Shown piece by piece: positions 12,901 to 24,900 of a stretch of DNA of 64,000 nt. Where the stretch lies: contig BSQZ01000001.1 in NCBI GenBank assembly GCA_033239005.1, positions 17,380,500-17,444,499 on the forward strand. Direction: 5' to 3'. How positions within the stretch are numbered: position 1 is the first letter of the stretch; each line of letters begins with the position of its first letter. The notes under the pieces are model-generated. The model was not told where the DNA came from. It ran no database searches and saw nothing but the letters and a program-made list of their open reading frames with translations. The position numbers and the translations under genes were made by a program. This stretch comes from Lamellibrachia satsuma (Eukaryota; Annelida; Polychaeta; Sabellida; Siboglinidae).

Positions 12901-15900
12901 TTGTTGAACTGTTGTAGTGTTTTACATAAACACATAGATATAGCAGATACTGGCAGTAGGTGAATCAGTACATAACAACACTTGATTACACTTGGTTGTG
13001 TCTCATACTGTTGCCAGGTCTAAGCATAGGTTGTGTCTTGGGAGGCCATGGAGGCTACCTGGGTGTCAGTGGAGGCTGGGTGAATCTCAGGGGAGGCCGA
13101 GTGTCAGGGGAGGCTACTTGAGTGTCAGGGGAAGCTACAAATTTGTCAAGGAGAGACTACCTGAGTGTCAGGGGGGTTACCTGTGTGTCAGGAGGAGGCT
13201 ACATGCCGTGGCTGTAAATGATACCTTTCAGTCAGAGCATGAGATGCCAATACCTCAGTAGGCTACCTGTCTATCATGACTTGATATGTCTACCCATGGA
13301 GGCTACCCATGTGTCATTTCCACCATAGGTTATCTTTCTGTCATATCTTGAGATGACACTGCCACTAGAGGCTACCATGCTACCCCAGGAGCTTGCCCCT
13401 CTATCAGACCTAGCAGTAATGCACAGATACAGCTATGTAGATAGTGCTGTAGAGGTGGCTTCCTGCTAAAGTAGCCATTATGGACCCAAGAGAAATAGCT
13501 GTTATTATGGTTGACCGATTGCAGACTATATTTCCTGTGATGTTGAAAGGTCTCTACTGTAAAATTATGGAGATGTTTCTTGTTTCATCAAGTACAGATA
13601 CATCTGGACAGAAGGGTGTGTTTCAGATCAAATGTATGTTATTTTTTTGCACATACCTCACCTAATTTTTTGGTAAAATTAAACAGTCTGGAACTAAGGA
13701 ATTATATATTTTGGCACACCTAATTTTCTATATATTAGGCAACCTAATTATTTGGTCAAATTAAACAGCCTGGAACTAAGGACATTATATATTTTTACAC
13801 GACACTTTGGATGAGAGCAGTCTTTGTTGGAAGGTGCAGTGAGTTGTCCCCAGAGAAGGGAAACTAATATTCACATTCTGGGTGATCACTGCAGGAAGAT
13901 CAGTTGCAGGAATTAACACTACCCATAAATCACTGTCCGTAATGCAGCATAAACATATAACTATGGCCATTATGATTTCTTATGCTGTGAATGATAATTA
14001 GAAGGAATTCTTATGTTGTGAATTATTACCATAAGGATTTCCTTGTTGGGTATGATACAAATGACCCCTGTTTACCAGGATAAAGTAGCTGTTTAATGCC
14101 CCATCTCTGTAAAATCAGTGCACACCTAATGATTATATTTTCCTCTCTGGCTTCCTTTTCATACTTGCTCATGGTGGAATCTGTCTTTGTATATTTCTAT
14201 TTGAAATGAGTAATTACCAGGCATCAGGGTGTCCTGGGGGTTGATGGTATGGGGTAGCAAGGGGAGGGCTGGGAGGACTGGCAGGAATTAAATTCCCTGC
14301 TGTCTAATTGGGAGGGAACCCAATCCCTGCAGTGAACAGGTAAGACTGCACTTCTAGGAGCCCATTGATCAGACATGTGGAATGCATTGACCAATGAAGA
14401 TAAATATCCAGAGGACTGGGAGGAGTGGCAGGCGTTTATAGGTGTGGGTGTCTTGTGTAAATAAACACCCTACCTCCAGTCCCAATGTGAATTACCACCA
14501 AGCTGTTGTAAACTGATCCCATTTCCCCAGACTACCATTGCTCATGGTTAACTGTGAGATTATCACAGGATTATATGCAGATAATCTGCATCATGTATTA
14601 ATGCTCAAGATCCTTGGTTATGGAGACCAACAATGCACTGTAGCATACCAAGTCTGAAATTAAATCAGTCTGATCCACCATGTTTAACTTGTGTCCCACG
14701 TTGTTGATGCAGATATTTGAATATTTGAAGGTTGTGTGACAAAAAGGAAGTGTGCTGTGCTAATTATTTGTCGCATTCTCAGAGTGCCAGGAAAACCTAA
14801 AACAATCTCCAAGAGAAGAAACCCTAAACCACTAGAATAATTGATAAGAAATCATCATGCTAACCTGGAGATATTCTCGACACACAGGGCATTTTCTATT
14901 TTACATCAACATGTTCTACCTGGAATATTCTTTCTTTTACATTGTATTAATGTACATGGGAAACTTAATTTGTCATGATTTCTCTGTTTTAGCTACTCGC
15001 TCTAAAACAGAACTCATGACAAATGTACTACTAAAAATGTATTAAATTAATATACTTCCTCTCAACCAAACCAGGGTTGGCCAAATCCTGGGCTGTGTTG
15101 AATACTTCCAGGTTTTGGAGACTCCTAGGAAAACTCCTCTCCCTAAGAGATTTAGGGGTAGAATGGGTATCGAATTACACCAAGGTCCAGATTTATGTCT
15201 GACATTCCTGGAAACCTTACACTTGTCAAGACTAGCATAAAAGTCAACACTTGGCTGACATCCATCATTTTAATTATAAATATGGTCATGTTTAGCAACA
15301 CTATAACTGTTACTACTGTGATACTACACAGCGTGAAATTGAGTCTTGGAAACCAGCTGAATGAGCCCTGGGATGGGGGTCACTGGGAAACTGGCAGTTT
15401 ACAGGCAGTAAGACATCCTAATTAAGGCAGAGGTCATCTGGACAAGAGGAATGTCAGAATGATTTGTTGTTCAGCCTTGTTTTATTCAAGAACAACATTG
15501 TTGCGCAACCTTGTTTTAGGCTGGTAATATTGGTCAGACAGAGAACTAGCTTTCTGCCAATGTTATCTAGACACATCTGTATTAAGAAAAATACTTCTAA
15601 TATACTATGTACATTTATATAAAAACTATATTACTGAAATTATTTCAGTTCGATTTATTATGCAATGGAATGCATGATTTGTTTTTGCATTTTGAGCACA
15701 GATTATAGTTGAAAATTACATTATCATGCATAAACATGCATTCTGAGTGTCAGCCATATTTCCACACAGTTTTCAGGGAGACCTTGAATCACTTGTCTTT
15801 CAAAGTAAGGTTGCAATACATGCCTTGTATTGTTAATTTAACTTCTTAAAATATCTATACAGCCAAATGTCACAAAATCACCTATTAGAGTAGCCAATTG

Positions 15901-18900
15901 TGAAGAAACATGAGCTCAAGTCTGCCAACATAGTCAGTTTATGGTTCGATTTTATGTAATTACTGATGCAGGAATTCAAAATACAGCTGTATCAGATATG
16001 GATGTAACATGCAAAGTAATTACATGTTATGAGGTTAGTATTTGAGAACTTTGGCACTGATAAGTCCAGCTAAACATAGGTGATATCAAAGTTCCATCAT
16101 AAATACAAGGAATTGCTTTATGGCATGTCACCATGATTTAGTTTGGCTCTACATGAAAGTATTAATCACCTCCAAACACTCAGATACACTGTCTTTGTGT
16201 CTCATTTGGTAATTTAGGACGTTCATTTTTTATATGAGCTGTATAATATTCTCACGCACTTCAGGGCACATATGTGTATAATGTTAACTGATTAAGTTTG
16301 TTACTTTCATTAATCACAGCACCCACCTACTAACCCAAGAGGAAAGTTCTCATGTCCTTCTTCACTCTGGGGCACAAACAACACATGAAAGAACGTACAT
16401 TGTTGGATTTTATTTGATATATTTTAATGTGTTTTAAGCAATTAATTGTGTGTTAATTATGATAAGATGTTCAACAAAGCTACCATGTGGGATAGGAAGT
16501 TGAAGAAAGAGGTAAAGGGGGAAGTTGTGCAGCCTGTGTTGTACATGTTGTACATGTTATACATGTTGTACATGTTGTACATGTTGTACATGTTGTACAT
16601 GTTGATTGCATGTTCCCAGTTGTGGTTGTGTAGCATGGATACTATGCAGATTTGATCTAAAGAGAATCAGTGACTTTGAGATGAAATGCTACCTCAAGAT
16701 ACTGTACATACTCTGAATAACACAACCTATTGAACGTATCCTGGATAGCACAACATATTGAACATACCCTGGATAGCACAACATATTGAACGTGCCCTGG
16801 GTAGCACAACACATTGAACGTACCCTGGATAGCACAACATATTGAACATACCCTGGATAGCACAACATATTGAACGTACCCTGGATAACACAACATATTG
16901 AGCATACCCTGGATAGCACAACATGTTGAGGATTCCCTGGATAACACAACATATTGAGCGAACCCTGGATAGCACAACACTGAACGTACCCTGGATAACA
17001 ACATATTGAGAGTACCCTGGATAGCACAACATATTGAATGTACCCTGGATAGCACAACGTATTGAACGCACCCTGGATAGCACAACATATTGAACGTACC
17101 CTGGATAACACAACATATTGAGTGTACCCTAGATAACACAACATTGAGCATACCCTGGATAACACAACATATTGAGTGTACCCTGCATAACATATCATAT
17201 TGAGCATACCCTGGATAGGACAACATATTGAGCATACCCTGGATAGGACAACATATTGAGCATACCCTGGATAACACAACATATTGAGCGAACCCTGGAT
17301 AGGACAACATATAGAGCATATCCTGGGTAGCACAACATATCAGTATTGAGTGAACTGCATCAAAACTGATACAAAACTGATTGTCAAGCGCCAATAACTT
17401 AAATAATTTGGCCACATTAAGAGGCACAATGAGTTGTAAAAGACTATTCTGGAGGGAATAGTGACAGGGTCAAGAAGTATAGATAAGCCATGACAAAGTT
17501 AAGAGAAAAACATAACAGATATATTTGGAACTGCGATAGTGGCTGGTGGAATAGCTGGAGAACGACACTGATTTCACCAACAGACTTGGGCAGGGACGTC
17601 CTGAACAGGATATGCTGATTGAAGAAGAAGATAGAGAGCAGCGAGTGGGAGGGATTGAAACAAGTCATCCCAAAGGCAGATACTGACCAAATGCATGATG
17701 TCATCCCCTTCCCTCAAGGGACAAGGAACAAAGTAGTAGTTGGGTATATACTATGTGGTTAAGCAGATACTTTGTGGTTGGGCAGATACTATGTGGTTAG
17801 GCAGATACTATATGGCTGTATGAATTAATTAGTCAGGTCTTCATTAATTAATGGTGACTTCCTCCACATTTCCTTCAGTGTATAGTGAGGATTATATAAT
17901 TTTTATGTGTCTGTTACTACTTGTATTGAATGAAATGACAGATGCATAGACCAGCTTACAGGCTAATGCATGATGGGGTGGCTGATTACAAGATAGAAGA
18001 CATGATGTTGTCTGTGTACTCCAGTCTTGGTTAACTTGTTATCAGGTTGACTTATACTGGTTGACAGCTGTTTGGCTGTGGTTCACTGCTTGTTGAGGTC
18101 AACATTGAGAAACATCCACAGTGCCACGGCTAGACTCTAGTTGTCTGTCAGACTCACAGCAGTAAGTTAGACAGAACACTCCAACTGTCAGTCAGTCACC
18201 CTGCATTATGCAATAAATCAACAAATCCACTTGTAAACTCTGCTGGTGTATTGTTTCAATAACACATGATGGGAGCTGTTCCTCATTACTCCTTGCACAT
18301 AACATACAGCCAGTGATATCAAGTTGGGGGTAATGATAGGGTGTGGGATTATCACCCTTAGTGCATAAGGTAGTTGATGACATTCTTGTCTGCATCTTAC
18401 AATGGAACTTCCCTCAAAAAAGGCTGTTACACCCTTTGTATGATTATGTCTTGGTACCACCTCACCCTTTCCCTGGTATAAGATGTCCTTTAGATGCGTT
18501 CCATGTTTTTCATTTGTAATATTTGACATGTGAAATCACTGTTCTTTGTGATACATCTGTATTTGATTTATGAAATTACCCTCTTTTCCCACAGATTGCT
18601 TTACGTTGTATTGCAGATATTATAATTTCCTGGCAATATAACAGTTTGTGCCATTGCCAAATATTTGTGTCCACTCAACACTTGTAGCAACAGTGCTACC
18701 TAGACACGTATCTCTAAGCGTCATTGTGATGGCATGTCTTGTCATAGGGTTTGCTGTAATGTGTACCAATCATGGAAATAGGTTGTCACTAGCAGGTCAC
18801 ACATATATAATATAATTTTCACACTTGTGCTGTCAGATAATGTATGGTGTGTAGCTGACTAGCTGTGGCATATTGGTACAGTAGTGGCGCTACCTATGAG

Positions 18901-21900
18901 ACTCATTAATATGTGTATGTTGTGCCATCTGGTGGGTAAGGTAAACACTATAATTACCAAAGCATGTACTGTACTAATGTCAGTATTAATGTTTAGATAG
19001 ATTCATTGCTGTCATTTGTTTGCATATATGTTCGACTGAAAAAACTTCAACAAAATAGTGCCTTTATTAAAACTTACATTTTTCTCTCTCTCAGATGGCA
19101 TCGTGTCTTATGACATGCTCCAAGGTGACTCGCGGGGCAGTGAGGTTGACCTGTACGACCTCACCTATGACGGTCACATCCAAGATGGCTTCCTGTCTGG
19201 CGGCCTGGGTCAGCTGATTGACTGGGACGAAGGCATCGACAACTTCCGCCTGGACATGGACAGTGTCGGGAAGAAGGGTTATGAGTGGGTCGGGTGGAAG
19301 AACGACACGGTCTCCCGGCAGCCAGTAGTCATCACATTTCAGTTTGATCACATCCGCAACTTCACAATGATCTTACTCCACTGCAATAACCTCTTCAGTA
19401 AGGCCGTGAGTGTGTTCCGCATGGCCCGAGTCTACTTCAGTGTCGGTGGTCGTTACTACAATGATGAGCCAGTGGAGTATGAATACATGGTGGATGTGGT
19501 GATGCAGTTGGCCCGTTGGGTCCACATCCCCATACCCAACCATGTTGGCCGATTCATCAAACTGGAACTGTACTTCGAGAACCGCTGGATGCTCTTGAGT
19601 GAAGTTCGCATCAACTCAAGTAAGTAAATCTTTGGTTCTATGACAGCAGTTTTTTTTTTATCGAACCATGTTTCTTAGATGAGAAAGATAACAACATTAT
19701 TTTAGGAGAAAAGGTATGCAGAAATTTCAAATTGGGCAAGTCCACCAGTGCTATGTGCAGCAGTGTTGGGGTGAAATGTGGGTCAGTGCATTTAAATGCA
19801 AATGGTTGAAATGATGTAAATGCACCCATATATGATTGCATTTAAATGCAAGTGTTTGAAATTATGCAAATGTTTGAGATGATGCAACTACAAGTGTTTG
19901 AGATAATTCAAATGCAAGTGTCTGAAATTATTCAAATGCACGTGGCTTTGAAGCTTCCTGAGATATCACTCATTATAATGGTCAAAACACTAGAACTGTA
20001 GCATAGTTATTTGTTAATGGCACAGTATTTCACAGGTTAAACAAAACATTGATGCACTGCTCGCAGAGTCATTATAGAGCATAAACTGTAAGTGATCATA
20101 GTGATGGGGTGAATCTGGATTCACAAGTTACATACAGGTATTTAAGGGCTGCTCTAAAAGTGAGCTCGAATCAAAGCCAAGATTGGTAAGGCCAATTTAC
20201 AGGTTCAACAACGGGTTTATGAACTTCATTAACTTGAGCATAATATGATAATACTGAATAGACAAGGTGTGACAATGAATAGACACACTCAACATTCAAC
20301 AATGGAATCTGCCACTGTTTGGACATCATAGAGATGTACACAGGAATCCAACAGGATACTGTTCGCTTTATTTTAAATGTAGTGTTAAATTGTTAACAGT
20401 CCATAGAAATATTTTAAACGTATATCCAAACTGTATTCGTGGATGATTTTTTAATTGTTTGCATTAGAAATATGCATTAAAGGCATCAAATATTTTGACT
20501 CAAATGCAACAGTTTTTTTAATCAAGTGCAAATGCAAATGTTTTTTAATGAAATGCAAATGGTTTTGATTCGAATGCAAATGTTTTGATTCAAATGCAAG
20601 TGCAAATGCAAAACAGGAGACAACACTGCATTTAAATGCAAATGCGACATTTAAAAATGATAATGCATTTATATTTGAACCCAAACCTGATTGTGCAGTG
20701 AGCAGGAAAGCTGGCCAAGATAGAAACAAAATTGTTTATCGATTTATTGGTTTTCCTACAATTTAAAATCTGTGTGGTTCTGAAGCATTGAAGCTGAACC
20801 TTTCTTTTCCTGAACCACTGAACCTTTACAAACTTTAGGCCATTTCTGTTGAGATATTTTTGTTTTCTCACTGACTGATATGTAATTGCTACATTAAGCA
20901 TGCAGTGGCCAGTTTGTACAAGACAAAAGACTTGTGTAGACAAGTAGACCCATGGTGGTTTGACAATGTTGATGTCAACACATCTTTAGTCTACAATGGA
21001 CACTATAACTAGTTTTACAAATGCAAAGGTAAGTTTTTTAATATTCTGAAAATTTAAACAACATTGCATTTCTAAAGAAGTATGATATAACGTCCTGATG
21101 TTGTGTGTTTGTTTTGTTCAGCGGTTGTCACGAGCAATGTGACAGAAGAATCAGCCCCCATTGTCATGTCAACGCCAGCCCCATCCGGTGACAATGGTGG
21201 GAGGATCACACACATGCCCAATGATGACATCAATCAGGTGATGTCTGCTGATGGCTCTATGCCAGTTGGACATAAGACGCAGCAGAACGGCTCTGGGCAT
21301 GGAGGTATGCTTCTGTCTTGTGTTATATATATCGAGTTATTATGAGTTGGTTCATCTGAAGAATAACACTGCAGTCCTATCTGACCACAAACAGTCACCA
21401 TATTTTCATGATACGTAAGAGTGCATTAAAGGGAAACAGAAGTCATGGTTTTGGGCCTAGCTACAGTAACCTTCATCATATATAACAGTGCATTAATATA
21501 TAAAATGTATGTGTCACAGTGATATTGATGTGTGCTATCTATTCAGTATTTATTGTAATAAGCAATGACTCTAGGTTTGCACCTGTCACTGGTTGAATTC
21601 ATATTCACTTTTTTAGATGCTTGCAATGCTTGTTCAATTTGAATGTCTATGGTTACCAAGATTGACTGACCCCTTTTGTTTTGATGCGCCTCTCAGCTTG
21701 GTTTCTGAGGATATAAATACAAACAAGTTGTTATTAATGTCATTGAGCTAGGTGACCCAAGTAACCATAGAAATGTATGGTATTGAGATAAGTCCATCAT
21801 TGTGTAATTTTGTCTCCAGACATGAAGAATGAGACGGAGACAGTGAAGAGGCTGGATGACACGTACGTTGGGATCATCATCGGTGTCCTCACGGCCCTCG

Positions 21901-24900
21901 TCCTCCTCGGTGTCATCGTCTTTGTCCTTGTCTTCCGACGGCAACGCAAGAAGTACAAGGGCAGTCCACACAAGCTGTTTGGCACGAACCACATGAACTT
22001 TAACCTTGATGACCTGACTCCGGCGATGGCCAATGGGAAGCTGGTAAATGGCAACACGTACAACAGCATCCTAGCCTTGGAAGAGAAGGAGGCCATGATT
22101 AAACTGGACACGCCTGTCGATGGCAGCATCCAGCACCGAACACTGCCAGTGCCACCTGGTGACTATTCTGGTAGGTCGACTGTTTTAATTAACTTGTCTA
22201 GGCAAATAGTATGTCTGGTGGTTACGTCTGATGCTCATTAGACGTACTCATTGTTAAGTCTTGTTCATTTCTTCATGGCTTGGTTTAGTTCTGATGCCTT
22301 ACTGATTATAAAATTTTATGATAAAATAACATCAAATAAAGAGAACATTAATTTTGTGTAAAATATGACCTGTGATGTTAACTAGTTGTAACTAGATGAT
22401 TTATACCAAAATGAGTTTTTTGTCCCGTTTGAATGTAAGTTTATTACTATTGCCTGTACAAAACCAGTAGATGATGACTGTTAAATGATGTGTATTCCTG
22501 ACCGATGGCGCCCTCTGTTGTAGACAAGGAGTGCATAGCACCACGTGACCTCAGCAAGTATTCCGCCCTGGTCGTTAACCTTCCACCCAAGCCCATCTTC
22601 CACAGCCCGTTGCCCATGAGGGAGGCGAGTCCCTCCCCTCCCCCTCCAACCCCTCCTCCCCCTCCACACTTCCGCATCACTGATGTCACCAACATCCAGG
22701 GGCTGATGGGTAACAGCATCTATGCTGTGCCCAGTGGCGACACCTGGCAGGGGGAGAATCTGTCGGTCGTTGAGTGCCCCCGAGAGAACCTGCAGTTCAT
22801 AGAGAGGCTGGGAGGAGGACAGTTTGGCGAGGTAAGACTTTGTCACATTGGCAGTTTTTTATTGTTACATTAGAAGCAGAATTTCTATAAAAAAGTTTAA
22901 ATCCATGAGTTCCTCCAATAACTGGAACAATTTATATTTATTTTTATAACTGAAGTACCTCAAAACATAGAACCAACTACCCCAAGGGAAAAACAAAGAA
23001 ATGGCATCTCAGTGGAAAGGGTTGTTATTGTACTGGTTACAGAAAGGTTAAGATAATTATATATTAATTGCTTTTTATTGCACAAGTTTAAATTTGACAG
23101 AAAATCGCATGGTCCTAATAATCAGTTAACGAAGTTGTGAATCAGCGTTGTACCTAAATACTGGGTTTGTTTACCTATGACAATTATCCAACCACCTAAA
23201 TTATCTACCCACTTTGGAATTCCTAAAAGCATCTTATGTTTAACTGATATCATGACTAATTAAAAAAAAATTAAAATACTAAAATATCAACTTCAGTACA
23301 TAGTGGTAATATTTCTGTTATAACCACGATGGTCATGTTAATGATGTTTGTCCACATTTGCAGGTTCACCTGTGTGAGGCAGTGCGTGTGGCCGAGTTCC
23401 TGGGTGAGGACTTCCTTGAATCGGGTGCCGGATCACTCCTCGTGGCATTGAAGACTTTGCGGAATGATGCTACTCAGCAGGCTAGGTCTGTACTTCAACC
23501 GTCACACCAGTCAAATTTATTTATATTCATTTATTTTTGCTAAATATTCCTTAATTATTTTTCATGGCAAGAAAAATACCCTGAAATGCACAGAATTCCA
23601 TATTTCCACTCAGCAAGTTGTGTATATTATGTCATGGATGAATTATCTGTTGGTTACTTCTGATTTTGTGTGAACATGTCTTGTCTAAATTTGACCAGCT
23701 GAAAAATTACTTTATTTGCCCATGATTACGTGACACCTATTACATCAGTTCCACAGAATTTGTAGCATTGGCTCTCCTTTTATAGTTGGCTTGTTATTTA
23801 CAATTATTTGTGTCATCACATGTTGTTTATGTAGCATATTTATTTGTTATTTTCTTCATCCAACCATATGAGATTTTATTAAAATTGTGTTAAAATCATG
23901 AATGAAGAGCTCTGTAGTTGTGAGAGTTGTACGAAGGACTTTAACAACTGCCATTCTCTGCCAACAGAAATGACTTCTACAAAGAGGTGAAGATAATGTC
24001 TCGTCTGAAGGATGCCAACATCGTTCAGGTGCTGGGTGTGTGTACGAGGGACGAGCCGCTGGCCGTGGTGGTCGAGTACATGAAGCATGGCGACCTGCAC
24101 CAATACCTGCAGCACAGGACGGCCGCAGAGACAAACATTGGCTACGGCAACAGTCAGAAGACAGTCAGGTGGGGGCGTTAGTCATCATCAGACTGATCAC
24201 AGACAGAATTTGCTTACGGTTGCTCTTTGGCATTTTGCTACAAAAACTTTAAACTAGCATAATAACCGAATCATTCATCCAACAGGGAGTTGGCTTTCAC
24301 TAAGCCTATAGACTATGGTCTTTGGCACAGTGTCTGTCCATTCTGTTTTTGAAGCAGTTAGTGATGGGTTGGCAATGACCTTTTCAGGCAATGCTGTGGA
24401 ATACAGGACATAATCTAATATAATTCTTACAATTGTGTGTTGGGCCTTGTTTCAGCTATGGAGGCCTCATCTATATTGCGGGACAGATTGCATCTGGGAT
24501 GAAGTATCTTGAGACACTGAATGTGGTGCATCGTGACCTGGCGACACGAAACTGTCTCGTGGGTCATCATCTCACCATCAAGATCTCTGACTTTGGCATG
24601 AGTCGCAGTCTCTACACCCAGGACTACTATCGGATAGAGGGCAGGGCAATACTGCCTATAAGGTGGATGGCATGGGAGAGTGTTCTGTTGGTAAGTTCTG
24701 CTCATTTGTGTGTGTCTTGGCCCATTCTTACTATGTGTTGAATCTGTTTCGTCTGTACAGCCTCGTGGTTTCCACTTGAATTATGGGAAATTTAGATGTG
24801 GAAATGAATACACCTAATTTTGTACACAGCGTCTGTAAGAATGTTTGATGCAACACATGGTAAATATTCTGTACCATTGTGCTTCATAATGTTTCTGTTA

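Larger units (their letters stand above)
11125..19094 (+). other. Ddr: Large DDR intron (8.0 kb)
   Basis: No exon recognised. It contains a dispersed repeat near 11,285, a ~47-bp array (11,590-11,800), a degenerate G-rich array (13,030-13,200), a two-copy ~72-bp duplication (13,665-13,800), a short TGTACA microsatellite and a 28-bp array (16,735-17,340). Apparent open frames inside it have no domain or splice support. Confidence 0.8.

Noticed and set aside
16657..17427. 256-residue Cys/Tyr-rich frame on the minus strand
   Set aside because: Made of the 28-bp array; open because the unit has no stop in any minus frame.
19758..20628. hAT-type MITE with CAGTGTTGGG and CAACACTG ends
   Set aside because: The ends agree for only about eight bases and no 8-bp target duplication was found.
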